Of a DNA stretch of 64,000 bases, positions 34,693-47,560 are shown in pieces. Below the pieces are notes generated by a model. The model saw only the letters and a program-made list of their open reading frames with translations, did no database searches and was not told where the DNA came from. Source of the stretch: Callorhinus ursinus (Eukaryota; Chordata; Mammalia; Carnivora; Otariidae). The translations under genes were made by a program, and so were the position numbers. Every line of letters begins with the position of its first letter. Position 1 is the first letter of the stretch. The stretch is from positions 5,453,144 to 5,517,143 of the forward strand of contig NW_020312968.1 in NCBI RefSeq assembly GCF_003265705.1. Direction: 5' to 3'.

Positions 34693-35073
34693 ACTTTAGA
34701 ACATCTCTTTAGATCTGAGGGCCTCCAACCAGTAGGAGAGAAAGGGAAGAATCCAGCCCAGGAATGGAGAGTAGACAGGAGCTATGGAGGGTACTCAGAA
34801 TTTAGCTGGGGTAGAGTATGGGTGGAGAGCTAAAAAATGTAACTGACACACCCAAGAAGAACTAAATGAAGCTAATATAGGAGATATGAAGAGGTTTGAA
34901 TTGAAGCCTTTCTTAGATGATGGGCTGATATCTGGTATGAAGTATCTGAGTCACATTAGCAGAGAGAGTGTCTTTAAAGCATGGCTGGTATTACACATGC
35001 AAAATTTATCACTGAGACACCAGACCCTGCATCTGAAAAGCATGATTTAATTTTTTAAAAACCCCTCATTCTT

Positions 35074-35286
35074 GGGTGCCTGGGTGGCTCATTGGTTAGG
35101 CGACTGCCGTCGGCTCAGGTCATGATCCTGGAGTCCCGGGATCAAGTCCCGCATCGGGCTCCCTGCTGTCAGCAGGGAGTCTACTTCTCCCTCTGACCCT
35201 CCCCCCCTCTCATGCTCTCTCTCTCTCTCTCTCTCTATCTCATTCTCTCTCTCAAATAAATAAAATCTTAAAAAAAAACAAAACAA
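35074..35286 (+). mobile_element. CAN-SINE, young
   Basis: Head GGGTGCCTGGGTGGCTCA, long (TC)n, end AAATAAATAAAATCTTAAAA. The duplication CCCTCATTCTT lies at 35063-35073 and 35287-35297. Confidence 0.96.
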
Positions 35287-35297
35287 CCCTCATTCTT

Positions 35298-36655
35298 CCT
35301 TATAGTAGTGAAGCTTAAGGATGCAGGCTGTTCAGGGTTGCTTAGGTACTGGGCAGGACTTTACCTGCATGAGGTAAGGCATCAGAATTTCCAAATGAGA
35401 GGAGGGTAGAGATAGAAGATACAAGGTTGGATAGTGGACATTGACTCTGAGCCATGACCAATGTGATTTCTATCTTGACTCTTTCAATTTCAGGGTCTGA
35501 GGAGCCTCCCTAGAGGGGAAGTAGTAGAGAAGGAATCCCCTGCACCAGTGGGATGCCCTTGTTTCACTCCTCAATTTCACAGGAAGGGAGGGCTGCATTT
35601 GGTTCAGGTTTTGGAGACTCCCCCCAGCTTTTCTGTGTGAGCTGGAGTTTATCATTTTTCTTGAGAGCTTTGGAAGAAGAATTAGAGATTCCCAGAGCAG
35701 CTTGTTCTTCGTATCCCTTCCCATCCCTGCATGGATCTGGCAGGAAAAAGTAATCTGCCTTCATTGGCAGCCCAAGTTCAGGATTGCGAAGCCTGGTGGG
35801 GATAAGGTCTTCAAGGAAACAATCATGACTGCTGTGTCATCTTTTTCAAATTAATTTTAGCATGGCTATAATAACTGCATTTCCCTTCATCCTCACTACC
35901 TTTCTCAGCTTAACAAAAAGACCAGATGTTACTAAATCAAGATCTTCTTCATAGTACAATGCTGTGGTCTCCTGGGTTTGAGGCTCATATGCACAGTCTT
36001 TCCATAGTCACATGCCCAGGGAATGGGGCTGTGTTTGGGGTTAGTAACTCCAAAGACATTAATTTTATTTAGCATTTTCTCAGCAATAGCTCTGCGTTCA
36101 CTAATGGCACCTTAAGTCCCTCGAGATAGTCACATATTAAACCAGAAATAGACAAATTGTCACAATTGCAAAAGTGAGAGAAGATTTTAACTCTTGAGTA
36201 ACCATTAGAATTTTTATCGGAGGGAATGATCTGATGTACAACTCAAAACTATGATTTGAAATGGAACCAAAAATAACTTAATAATTTAATTTTTTAAGGA
36301 ATACACCAGTACTCTTGAACTTAATACACACACACACACACACACGCAGTGCTTAAATGTACCTTTTTTTGTTTATTAAGAAATTTTTGATCAAAATAAT
36401 TAGATAAATGTGTGAAGTCATTGTGCTTATAATTGACCCCAAATAAATATCAGTGGTTATTATTCATGGTAATCCCATCATTGACCTTGGTGTACATTAA
36501 AATTATCTCAATTAGAGAAAATGGTAAGCTTTTTAGAGTTGGAAAATATATTTGCTGTCATCTAAGTTCTATAGCCTCATGTAGAAAAAAAATGAGTCCT
36601 AGAGAAGGCAAATGGTTAGAGAGATCATAAATTTAAAGAAGACACAGGAGGCATT
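35298..36655. other. Unique DNA, no gene seen
   Basis: Short overlapping open frames at 35470-35764 on both strands have no motif. A (CA)10 run lies at 36326-36345. Confidence 0.5.
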
Positions 36656-36659
36656 AATG

Positions 36660-36850
36660 GGCACTGTGGCCCGAAGATACAAGTTTGAATCTTTTGTCTG
36701 CTTTGTATTAGTTGTGTGTCTTTGGGCAAATTAGTGAGCCCTTTCTGGCTTCAATGTAAAATTAGAATATTAATACAGAACTCATTGAGTTGTTTGGTGG
36801 TCGAATGAAATAAGTTTTGTAGAATTATTTTATAAACTAGAGAAAACTGT
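36660..36850 (+). mobile_element. MIR remnant
   Basis: AGTTGTGTGTCTTTGGGCAA, CTGGCTTCAATGTAAAATTA and TGAGTTGTTTGGTGGTCG match a sense MIR. Confidence 0.65.
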
Positions 36851-36879
36851 AAAACATCCTTACTTTTGTGAAAGAAAGG

Positions 36880-37090
36880 AACTGATAACATTTATTGGGT
36901 TTATGTAACATTCCAGGAGCTCTTTTTGAGAGTTTAGCATAGCTTCACCATGTTTTGTGAAAGTTGAATTATTTTCTTATTTTTACAGTTGGGAAAACTG
37001 GGCTTAGAACAGTAAGCATCTGGCCCAAGATCACAGGGGATGGTAGAAGGCCATGTCAAGCTTGGTTTCAGCTTGTCTCCTCCTTTTATA
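36880..37090 (-). mobile_element. MIR remnant
   Basis: TTTTTACAGTTGGGAAAACT and TGGCCCAAGATCACAGGGGA match an antisense MIR. It is head-to-head with the preceding sense copy. Confidence 0.65.
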
Positions 37091-37542
37091 CTGTCCTGCC
37101 CCGATGATTCTCCTAACTTAAAGACTCCGTAGGTATTTTGATCCATTTCACTGGAGTACTCATTTCATTAGAATATCCATTTTGAAGACATTTTAGTAGG
37201 GCTGATAAAAAGGAGAAGTTTGGTGTTTAACTTATGTTATCACTTAGAAAATAAATATTTCTTTGAACTAGTGAGACAGCTATGGTAGGAGAAAGTGCCC
37301 AAGAGGACGTGACCAGTTTTCTCCTTCACTGGACAGAGGCAGTTGTGGTTGTTAAGGAATTAAGTGGTGCTGTCTGTAGCACAGTGCAAAATGTGTCCGA
37401 AGGGGCTTTTTGTTAATTCCAAACAAATGGATATTTTTCTTTGGTGGGTCTTTGTTTATCATGTGGGTTAAGTGACATCTGTATACATTAGGTGTTTTAT
37501 GGCCTTGGTTCTGAAATTTTTACTCTTTGTATATATGTATGC

Positions 37543-37564
37543 GTGTGTGTGTGTGTGTGTGTGT
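37543..37564. repeat. (GT)11 microsatellite
   Basis: Pure GT array. Confidence 0.95.
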
Positions 37565-37574
37565 ATAAAATGAA

Positions 37575-37765
37575 TGTTCTCAAACTGCAACACAGTCTTT
37601 CCCCTACCCCCTCAGAGGACATTTGGTAATTTGACATTTTGGTTGTCACAACCTAGGGATGGGACTGCTACTGGCATCTAGTGGATAGAGACCAGTGATG
37701 CTGTGTAAATATCCTATAATGCACCGGACAGCCCCCACAGCAGTGAAAAGTGTCAGTAAAAATAA
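37575..37765 (+). mobile_element. MER5A (hAT-Charlie, non-autonomous)
   Basis: AGAGGACATTTGGTAATTTG, TTTTGGTTGTCACAACCTAG, CTACTGGCATCTAGTGGATA and ATCCTATAATGCACCGGACA give nearly the whole MER5A body. It is an old non-coding DNA transposon. Confidence 0.82.
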
Positions 37766-37794
37766 CACTTTTCATTAGAATAGGGTTGCCTTGT

Positions 37795-37945
37795 CTTCAA
37801 AACACTTTAACATGCATTATCTTATTGATCCCCACAAAATCACTGTGAGGTAAAAATGTTTCTCTAATTATAGACGAGGGAATAGAGGTTTGAAGGGGAT
37901 ATGCTACTTGGCCATATGATTAGGAAAGTGAAAGTGTTAGAGCAT
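37795..37945 (-). mobile_element. MIR remnant
   Basis: TTAACATGCATTATCTTATT, TAATTATAGACGAGGGAATA and CTTGGCCATATGATTAG match an antisense MIR. Confidence 0.65.
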
Positions 37946-39400
37946 GGATATTTATCATCGCTTTGCTCAGATCCTACTTTCCATGGTACCTTCCACCTGC
38001 TGGCACTTCAAACATATGTGTTGGTTAGCTGACTAATTGTTAAAAACCTCAAAGACAATCGTCCATATTATTCGTCCTATTTTTTACAAGAAATGTCAAC
38101 TCATGCCCTTGGGCAGTATTTTTGTGTAAATCTCACATGCATTTTCTATTTCCTATAAATATTGTTTTATTTCTAGTTTCATGATTTTTCTGTAAATCTT
38201 AGGCCAGGTCAAAGTGTAAAAGTCTGAAATTGCCAACTCGCAACAGGAAGCAGTCACCTTGTGTCCCACCCCCTTTCAGCTGAAATATTAGGTACACCTA
38301 GGCAGAGGAGGCCAAGAGGAAGAACCAGCTTTTTGAGTGAGAGCACATTTCAATGGCAGGTAAAGGACTAACTGGAAACAGAACTGGGAGTAGCGTACTT
38401 CAAAACAAAACCCAAACCAGCAGTTACAACAAAAACAATAATATATATGGCTCTCTGCCAGGATTTCCACCCCAAAACTAATTTATTAAGGTGGTTTGTT
38501 AACACTGCACAACAATAGTAAGGCTGGCTTTGTTTTATATTTAGCTCAAGAAGCAATTAAAGGCAAAAATAAAAAGAACACCCAGGCTGCACATGATGGA
38601 CAAATCGCAAGATGTTCAACACATTTGTTTAGCAGACAGTAGCAACAACCCACCTGCAAATTTAAAACTTTCTCCATCCTTAGGTTGAAATTTTGTAAAG
38701 TGAAAGCAATCAGTTAATTTGGTCAATTCACTTGGAAAAAAATAAACCCATAGTTATATGGCAATATGTCAAAATATGTTCTGAGGGAGGAAAAAAAACA
38801 TACTCTCAAACTGATGATTTGGCTGAAATTTTCACTTTTTAATTGGTGCTTCTGTTCTGAGACAGGCTTGCTTTCTTTCTTTCTTCTTTCTTTCCTTCTT
38901 TTTTTTTCTAGAATTCTTTATCTCTTTCCATGTTTATAGCTTCATTTTACTCTCACATTTTATCTCACAAAAATATTCTAGTTACTGCTACCAGCTAGTA
39001 CATTTATCCCTTTTTCTGTGTTATGTTTTAAGTGTGCATTGAAAACTTTTCTATAAGTTGAGGTTGCAATTAACTGTGTATATTTACTGTGAGTGGTTGA
39101 TATTTAACATTGAAATATTGAACAGAAGATGAGAAGCAGATTTGGGATCAACATGGGAGATCATGAGTCCAAATTTATTTTTTAATCTCAACTTTAGTTT
39201 TGTACTTTCTCAGTATTTACAAATATATAGGAGAAAATCGGATTTTGTGGAAACTGTCAAAACAACATTATCTTAAATAACTAAAAAAAAAAAAAGTTTA
39301 GTGCTGCTCTGGCATAAAGTGAATGAAAATACTCCCTCTCCCTCTTAGTCTTGCCTCTTATGGCCTAATTATCTTAAAAACAACAACAACAACAACAACA
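37946..39400. other. Unique DNA, possible regulatory sequence
   Basis: No lineage-specific repeat and no gene. A (CAA)n run lies at 39377-39402. The part at 38240-38700 has many AACAAA/AACAAT motifs of SOX/FOX type and no repeat, which fits conserved noncoding DNA but is not proof. Confidence 0.45.
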
Positions 39401-39409
39401 AAAACCCTT

Positions 39410-39604
39410 GGGATGCCTGGGTGGCTCAGTGGATTAAGCATCTATCTGCCTTCAGCTCAGGTCATGATCCTGGGGTCCTGAGATCGAGCCCCGTATCAGG
39501 CTCCCTGCTCAATGGGGAGTCTGCTTCTCCCTCTCTCCTTGTCTCTCCCCCCCTCACTCATGCTTGTGCTCTCTCTCTCTCACATAAAAAAATCTTTAAA
39601 AAAA
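39410..39604 (+). mobile_element. CAN-SINE
   Basis: Head GGGATGCCTGGGTGGCTCAG, end CACATAAAAAAATCTTTAAA. A short duplication AAAACCCT flanks it. Confidence 0.94.
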
Positions 39605-39612
39605 AAAACCCT

Positions 39613-40830
39613 CAAAAAACAACAACAAAAAAATCAAACCTCAGCTTTGGTTTAAATAAATCAGTGGCATTTGATGAAAAGTATTCAACATGGTGAAATA
39701 ATGCTGTTAGAAAGTAAGTAAGTAAATAAGCCAAAGTTTCTGCACTGTTACTTTAAAGCTCAAGAAGTACTTCTTTGGAGAACATCTTAATCCAAACCAG
39801 TTTTTAGCTGAACGGTGTTTCTTCCTCTCTCCTCCTCTTCCCTCCATCTGCAAATCCACTTGAACTCTTTCAAGGAAGGACCCCTTCCTTCAACTCACAT
39901 ATGGGCTCCTACAACCTTCCTCCATGAGGGATCTTTTTCCATCGAGGTTCTTTTGTAAGGGTAAGGAAATCTGAGATCACACTTCATTCTCATTTTATAT
40001 ACTCCATTATACTTTAAACTACCTGACATAAAAAGACATGAAAATAATTTCAGTGAGCTGGAGTGGGGGAAGTATTTCCCAGTTACTTGAGTGATGACTC
40101 TCATCCTACCTCGTTGAGCATGGTTGACATGATGCTGTCTCAGTACCCACCAATCAGACAAAACCGTTGCATTGTGCCCTGCAGCATCCCTCTCATGCGT
40201 AGTCCACTCTTGCCTGCCTTCCAGCAGTTGACTGTAACATCATCTCTTTTCAACAGGGGTCAGCCAACTGATGTGTGCCGCTTGAGTGCCGAGGGGCAGA
40301 GCAGCGGCGCCTCCTGGGTAGTGACCTTGTCACGTGACAGGCAGCACAGCTGTGGGATGCTAGGAAACAGCAAAGGCTGGCCAACCCAGCACGCAGCCTT
40401 GGGATGGCCTGATTTGTTTTGATCAAAGAATCAAGATGACCTGTAGACTAAGAGAAGAGCTCCAACCCGAAGGATAGTCTTTCTGTAAACATCCTATTAT
40501 AGACACATCCTATGTCTGTTTTTTCGCATACATGTGAAAAAATAGATAGATAGATAGATAGTTGTGAGAAATCACTGCCAGTTTTAAATACAAAAGAAGA
40601 TATTACATTAATATCTGTACTTATCAATGGCTTTCACTTTTCCTGAGGCATTTAAAGGGTTTGGTAAGTTCTGGACTACTTATCCTTCCAAGTCTTATGT
40701 GTGTATAGTGTGGCAAACAGAGCTGTTGGCTCTTTTGGAGACCTAGGAAAAATTATGACTTTTTCCTAGATCAAAAAATGGATATATTTCACGCTTCAAA
40801 TTTACAACTGATTTTTTCATCAAAAGTTTT
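39613..40830. other. Unique DNA with a small CpG-containing island-like patch
   Basis: No gene recognised. The 40255-40345 patch is richer in CpG than its surroundings and contains GTCACGTGAC. A (GATA)n run lies at 40542-40561. Confidence 0.5.
40321..40338. promoter_or_regulatory. Nuclear-receptor half site plus palindromic E-box
   Basis: GTGACCTT (reverse AAGGTCAC) is followed by the 10-bp palindrome GTCACGTGAC, an exact CLEAR/E-box match for TFEB/USF-type bHLH-ZIP factors. Inference from motif only. Confidence 0.4.
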
Positions 40831-40835
40831 CAAGA

Positions 40836-41026
40836 GGGGCACCTGGGTGGCTCAGTTGGTTAAGCAACTGCTTTCGGCTTGGGTCATGATCCTGGAGTTC
40901 CAGGATCGAATCCCGCTTTGGGCTCCCAGCTCAGTGGGGAGTCTGCTTCTCCCTCTGACCCTCTCCCCTCTCATGCTCTCTCTCACTCTCTCTCTCTCTC
41001 AAATGGATGAATAAAATCTTTAAAAA
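40836..41026 (+). mobile_element. CAN-SINE
   Basis: Head GGGGCACCTGGGTGGCTCAG, end GATGAATAAAATCTTTAAA. The duplication AAAAGTTTTCAA / AAAAGTGTTCAA flanks it. Confidence 0.95.
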
Positions 41027-41038
41027 AAAAGTGTTCAA

Positions 41039-44000
41039 ATAATAAAGAATTAAAGGAGAAAAAGAAAAGAAGAAAATAACTTTTTCTTGTGAACAAAAGA
41101 CTAAACATAAGCTTGAGAAAGTAAAAATCCCATGGAAGACAGAACTCTAAACATGCTTTTAGCTTTATTTTCCCTCCTTTTGTTTGCAATGTTATACAAC
41201 TTTTTTTTTTAATATTTTTTTCAGGTTTGTAGGATTTCACTATTTCCCTTCTCAGATATCTGTGTAAGGGTCTTGCTCCCACCCTGTTGTCCTTGTTCCT
41301 TTCTTTCCTGCTTTTTTTTAAAATCAATTTTGATGACCTTCTATATTTATCTTGATTTGAAATAAGGCAACTCAATTTGCATGTGATATCTTTGAGATAG
41401 TGAAGAGAGGACTGAGGAAAACACTATTTTCTGTCTTGAGTTTAAACATTTCAATTTAAATATTAACAGCTTCAAATTCACAGTGTAATAATCATTTTCT
41501 CTCAGTTTTTTAAAACAAGTCTTTGCTCAGTTGCATAGTGGGTTAATTTCTTTATCTGAATTCTAACCCATTCCGTTTATTCTTCTGTTTTGTGGCCATT
41601 TACTAAGTGATAACTGCCTACCTGCCTTGTCTTTGTCACCTTCAGGATGCAGAACACGTTCTCTTAAAACAACTGGAGTTTTCTTCCTAACTTCCAAATG
41701 CCACCATTTGGGGGGAAAAATGTATTCTCCAAGTTGGCAATATCTGTATTAATCTTGAACTTCTTCCAGGTTTTATTCAAAGTGCTTACTTTTAGTGTTT
41801 TGATATTTTTAATGTTGTATGAATCCATAGAAGCCGACCGAAAAGACAAATGCGGGTAAGGTGTGTGGTGCTATGGGTGAAAGGCTAGGCCTTAATTTGG
41901 AAAATGACTTTAAATTAAGCCTCAGTCTCAGTTGGTTCCCTATTATTTTGTTCCATTAATGTGGTTTTAGAGAAAACTTTCAAACACCGACCCTTATAAA
42001 GTCTTCCACAGCCACTAGATTGTCTCCTTAACAGAAAATGAGAGAAGAAAAAAGTCAGAAAGAGCAAGCATTACCTGAGCCTTGTACTGCACTGATCAGA
42101 ACCAGGCTCCAAGTCAGTGATGGTAAAACTTGCCAGAATAACCCAATCACTCATTTTTGCAGAATTCTAATCTTCAAAATCAGGGTCAAAAACAGCGAGA
42201 GGATTAAAGACATGTCCTCATAATGAGAGTCAGCCCTGAAACTTGTCTACATTTCTCTGACACCAGTCACAGAAAACATTGTTACTCTAGAAGTCACTTT
42301 AATATCAGGAATTTTGAAGAGATATTTCATCGTGATGCTTTTCTCCAGTTACTTCCATCTGCTTCTAATTTTTAACTGGATCAACTTAATAAAGAGCTTC
42401 TTCCAATAATGATACTTTAACTACTCTGCTTTTCTTTGTGGAGAACAGGAGTATTAATTGTATGAACAGTCAGTGTGCATATAGGTTTCTTTAGCGCATG
42501 CGTTTTCTTTTTGTCATATTAATCACACAGAAATTACGTTGAAAAGGAGGAGGGTCAGTCTAGAAAAACTTCGGCTGTCAATAAATACATAATCACCCAA
42601 AATAGAAATAGAATCAAACCAGAATTTTTATTGTGGATATTGTTTAAAAATTAACACTTTTGTCATCAGTTAACAGAATAGTTAATTTATTTGTTGGCGG
42701 GGGGAGTAGGGCACAACATGATTAATTAGCTTAATGTATGTGTGCTAAATGCAAATACAGAGACAGCAGTGCCAAATTATGCATGCTTCGTGTTCACTGG
42801 GTTGAGCAGGAAAATACAGTCTGGAAGCACACAGATTTCTACTGAGTCCTTTCTTTATTCTCTAGGGACTAATTCTCATATCAACCACACAGCATTTTAT
42901 TTTTATCATTGAAACTGGGAAACAAGCTGGCAAAATTTTCTGAATTTTAATTAAGCTGTTTAAAAACATTTCCTCACAGCCCACTTTAAATGTATTAATA
43001 TTAGAGCAATATTTGCCTAAAACGTATAGTATATTTAAACAATATTAGTTGGGTGGCACTGTAATAACCATTCTTCCCTTACATTAAAAAATAATTTTAA
43101 AAAGGTAAAAACAGCAGTGATAACACTATATATATGCAGGGGGAAAATGCACTTCTTGTTACTGAGGTAAGTCAAAAGAAAACACTGGTGACATTTAAGA
43201 AAACAGGATTTCATATACTCTACATAATTAAAATAATTGGAAAGAAGTGTCCAAGTTGGGAGCATAGCAGGAACACAACACAGTGTTTTTCTAGGAACTG
43301 AGGTGTATTTTGGGTTGGGGGTTGATATACTAACAAAAGTATAGCCTATTAATTCTAATCCTAATGTGTTTTAAGGCCTGACTCTACTCTGGTGTGTTAC
43401 ACCGCAATTCTGGATTTATTACTGCTACATAATTGTAATTATAGTCATTTTGTACTATTACCTTTGCTTTCAGTCTCTCCTTTTCTCTCTGCCTCTCTCT
43501 TAAAACCTCCCTCAGAGGCATTAAAGCAAGGGAGCTAATAAAAAAAAATGACTGGATGCTGTAACACAGATGCCACCTGACAGGTCTGAAAGCCTCGGTC
43601 ACACATAGACCACTGGACTCTGTGGCTTTTCTGATATGCAATGACTATGACAATTTGTCCTGAGTTACCTTGAACTAGAAAATTTTAAATACATATTAGT
43701 CTGCTGACGAACTGAAGGAATGGAAAAAGCAGTTCATTGTTTCGTGAACGTTATGTTTGTGGAACCCCATTTAAAAGAAAGGAAATTCTTCCCTGATATA
43801 TGGGAGTTATCTACAAATAATGAATAAATATATATCAGTCAGGAGGTGTAGAGTCAAATGGAAAAGCTTGTGATGGCCTCTGCCAAAGATTCTTAATGCA
43901 AAGCATAGGAGTCTTCCTGTAATGTCATAATTATCAGCTGGAAGCCCTCCATACAAAATGTAAAAATAACCATGTGCCATCTGGTAATTGGTTTTCCTGG

Positions 44001-44930
44001 CAAATACATATGCAAAAGGGAATCAAGAGCGACAACAAAATTGAAAATCCAGTGCACAGGAATGCTGTGTGACGGCCGGAGTTTTAATAAACCACTTGCT
44101 GTGAAATCAGTTTTACGATCCCATAGCATGATAGTATAAAGCATTATAAGGTATATACTTAAGCATGAAAGTGCCATTCTGTTTATGGATATGGGCAAAG
44201 CTCTCCCACTTAACATTTGGGCTTCCCTTACTGAGAAGCATCATGGAAGATTTTACCTGTAGTTAAATAGTAGCTAATGAAAGGGAGCTAAAATCACCAT
44301 GACACTTAGCCACAACTGAAGTTTATTTCCCTAGGTTTATTTCTCATGACGGAGTTTATGTTTACACCGTTTTCTCTCATGAAGAAGTGGGAGTCCTTTT
44401 ACAATGTAGCACCTAGATTTTCACGTTGGTGTTAATGGTTGGGGAAAGAAAAAACAGGTCTTTCATTGTGAAATTGTTCAATTCTATATTGAAATCCTTA
44501 GTAATTACTTTGACATAAAGGGTTGTCTAAGTCTTTTTGTAACCTTGTACTCGGTGCTCTTGCCCTTCAAATCATGCTCTGTGAAACACTTCACTTCCTG
44601 CCATGGCAAGCAAGAGGAAGCCACAGCAAAGGAAAACGTATGGGTAGCTTCAAATTCATGACTGGCATCATTCAGCAAAAAGCTTCACCATTTACACCGT
44701 TAAGAGCAATGGCAGCACTGGACTGTGGCATAAGGTCTCTTCCTTTACATATCTCAGAGCACTTCTTAGTAGCTGTTTAATTCAGTTCTCTTCAAATCCT
44801 TTTGGGGAGCAAGGAGATTAAAGATGGCTTTCCAGTGAATGCCTTATGAAATGCAAAGTTTGTCTTCTCCCTCCCTGTTCTCTCGTCCCAAGAGAGTGCC
44901 TCACTGGTGTCTCTCCTTACCAACAGAGGA
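41039..44930. other. SINE/L1-free unique block (first part)
   Basis: Almost 4 kb with no lineage-specific repeat and no recognised gene. AT-rich motif clusters occur at 42490-42830 (GCGCATGCG, TGATTAATTAGCTTAAT, ATGCAAAT) and 43900-44110. A conserved regulatory role is an inference. Confidence 0.5.
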
Positions 44931-44934
44931 CAGG

Positions 44935-45030
44935 AGGCCTGATTTTACTTTTTGAGAAACTGAGGGAACAGGAGGCCAAATAACTTGCCCAGTGATGCAG
45001 AGGTGATAACATACAACTTAGTAGCTATGA
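44935..45030 (-). mobile_element. MIR fragment
   Basis: TTTTTGAGAAACTGAGGGAA and AATAACTTGCCCAGTGATGC match an antisense MIR. Confidence 0.6.
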
Positions 45031-45117
45031 ACGAACAAAACTCTCGCCCCATGGCGCGGAAGAGGGCGTGTGAATTTCTGTTATGATGTAATGTTTTAAA
45101 GAGGTGTGTCCTTTGGG

Positions 45118-45235
45118 GAGTGCGGTGTCAGCCCCACCACTATTAACTCTGTGACCTTGGGCAATTTCTTTTAGTCTCTACGCCTATTCATCTTTATCTG
45201 TAAACTATTGATAATTCTAGTACAGTAGCTTTGGA
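45118..45235 (+). mobile_element. MIR fragment
   Basis: ATTAACTCTGTGACCTTGGG then CAATTTCTTTTAGTCTCTAC match the sense MIR core. Confidence 0.65.
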
Positions 45236-45237
45236 AA

Positions 45238-45490
45238 TGAGGCAGTGTACGGTAATGATCAAGAGCATCATGCTGAGAGGAATACTGCCTGAGTATAATA
45301 TTTAACACTTACTGCTTTGTCATCTTGGACAACTTAATCAATAGCCTTCTGCCTCAGTTTCTTACTTTGTAAAATGGGATATCAGAAATGAAAACCTTGA
45401 GCAGTTTCTGGGAGTTAGGTGAAGATTGCTTAGGAGAGTATCTAACACTTCACATGATCTCTAGACAAACTATTGCTATTGTTATCATGC
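45238..45490 (+). mobile_element. MIR, nearly full length
   Basis: Starts in the tRNA-like part (CGGTAATGATCAAGAGCATC), has TCATCTTGGACAACTTAATC and GCCTCAGTTTCTTACTTTGT, and ends in TATTGCTATTGTTATCATG. It sits directly behind another sense MIR. Confidence 0.75.
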
Positions 45491-45794
45491 TCTCACAATG
45501 ATGTGCTAAGGTGCTAAGATGAGTAAATAGAGTAAAAATTGAGTACTGTGAAATTATCTTTTAAAATGCATTAAATTGTCTAGGAAATACAGTAAGCATG
45601 CTTCTGTGTATCCAGCTCTGTGCAAGAATAGCTATACACAAATGTGTGGAGAAAATTTGGCATAGAAGAGGGCATATATGTAAACTATGACTTTACCTTA
45701 AATTCTATAAAAGAGAGGGAAAAGAAAAAATAAAGACCACATGTCTGACAGAGCGTTGAGTGCCATGGATGATGTTAAGTTAAATGCACGAATG

Positions 45795-45935
45795 ATGGTA
45801 ATCCACTGTTCTTACCACATAGAGGTAATTTAAGAATTAAATGAAATAATATCGGTAGTGCCTTTTTGCTAGTGCCTGGCTTGTTGAAAGCATTAATGAA
45901 ATTCTGATCATTATCCATAGCATCCTCATTATTAT
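45795..45935 (+). mobile_element. MIR 3' fragment
   Basis: TTAAGAATTAAATGAAATAA, AGTGCCTGGCTTGTTGAAAG and TCTGATCATTATCC match the sense MIR 3' end. Confidence 0.6.
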
Positions 45936-47560
45936 TTGTATTTAGTTATATTTCAGTGTTGATAACTTTTCCTAGGTGAATTATCATTTAAAAGTCAGAT
46001 CCCACCATTAAAGCTGTCTTTAAGGAAGCACTGAGATTGCCTTCTGCTGGCTTCCATAGGCAACAATTGCCATCCTTTTTTCTAAACCATCTGGTAGTAG
46101 CCATAGGGAACAGCATGAAGTGAGGCTTCACGGAGGCATCATGAAAATGGTGCCTGCTTGGGGAATTTCCTGTTTTCCTATCTTCACACAAGTGAGAAAA
46201 TGTTTATGGTCCATTGTGGGACAAGAAGAGACTTTTCTTGCTATTCATTCTTTTTATTTTAATGTCTTGCCATGGTGCCGTATTTAAGCTCCAATGATAA
46301 AATGTCCTCCAAGTCATACTTTGATCATGAATCTAAGGTAGGAAGTGACAGCTTCGATCTGCTTGTTGAAGCTGTTTCTGTTGTATCAATAGAAATGCAA
46401 AAAAAAAAAAAAGAAAGAAATGCATTTGCACATTTTGATATAGACAAGGACAAGGGACGCACCTAAACCCTTGGTGGCTTTAACCTCACACCAATGCATA
46501 GAGTTTCCATATTCCTGTATATGTTGTTAATGCACCAGAAACTTCATTATCACTGAATTTTTACTAAACTTGATGTACTTCTTCAAGTTTTATTATGCTT
46601 TTCTACTTCCTAAGTGCTTTATTCAATACAAATTGTTTTCTTTTCAAATTCAACACACAGTATACCAAATTTAATAGTTGTTTCTTGAAACGAGCACAGT
46701 AAGTGGTGATATATGAAAGATGATTGTCTCCCAGCCAGTTCTGTGCATCTCTCTCAACTCTCCTCAGAGGCAAACACATTCCTCAGCAGTATTACAGACA
46801 GAACTACGCAAACATGGTCACTGAGGTTGATTTGTAGGGAAAATGAAGGGAGCTTGTTATAAAGTGAGAAAGACTTCTGGCTACTATTCAGTTTTTCTTA
46901 GGCATCTGACACTGTTAGCCTGTTTGGTAGGAAATAATTCCAGTTCATCTGCTTAGCAATAACAAAAAGCTCCAATCACTAGAGGGAAGAGGAAATAAGA
47001 TTTAGATTTTTCAGCATTATAAATCCATATGAAGCTCTGCCAGTACAGGCTTTAACTTACTTATGGTTCTATCCTCAGAATATGATCGTTTAACTGAGAT
47101 CTGTGAGTAACAAAATGCACAGAATTTTTAATTTTATTTTAAACATTGCAAATTTTGTTTTAGAAGAGGAGACAGAACAAAAATATTTTTCAGTGTTTAA
47201 GTATTAATTCATTGTTTTTTTTAGATGGAAATGTTAACCATTTTGTGTTTTGTAATACAATGTTTCCTGTTTTGTGCATCAGACTTCATTTATGCTATCA
47301 TATGAATGAGCCAGATTAGATGGTCACCAAGAATTGTGACAGTTACATAAAAAGTTTATTTTATATGACAAAACATTTTGGGACAATGCAAGGACTGTTA
47401 CTCAAGAACCAAGAACGAATCACTTTATTGAAGAACTTCTCTTGAGGCCTTTCAACTCTACTCATGAATATTGAAAGAACAATACAGGCTGATGATATAA
47501 ATAACCATGCAGTATATTTATTTTCCCAGAAGAAGTGGCATTCTATGACAGAATATAAGA
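45936..47560. other. SINE/L1-free unique block (second part)
   Basis: No gene recognised. A bare poly(A)-type insertion lies at 46391-46424. The rest looks like ordinary or conserved noncoding DNA. Confidence 0.5.
46391..46424 (+). repeat. Poly(A) between perfect 9-bp direct repeats
   Basis: AGAAATGCA at 46391-46399 and 46416-46424. Between them is A13-GAA. The orientation fits a plus-strand retro-insertion of only a poly(A) tail. Confidence 0.6.

Noticed and set aside
37668..37690. CTCF site at GGCATCTAGTGG
   Set aside because: This is normal MER5A sequence and lacks the second G of the GGC core on the opposite strand.
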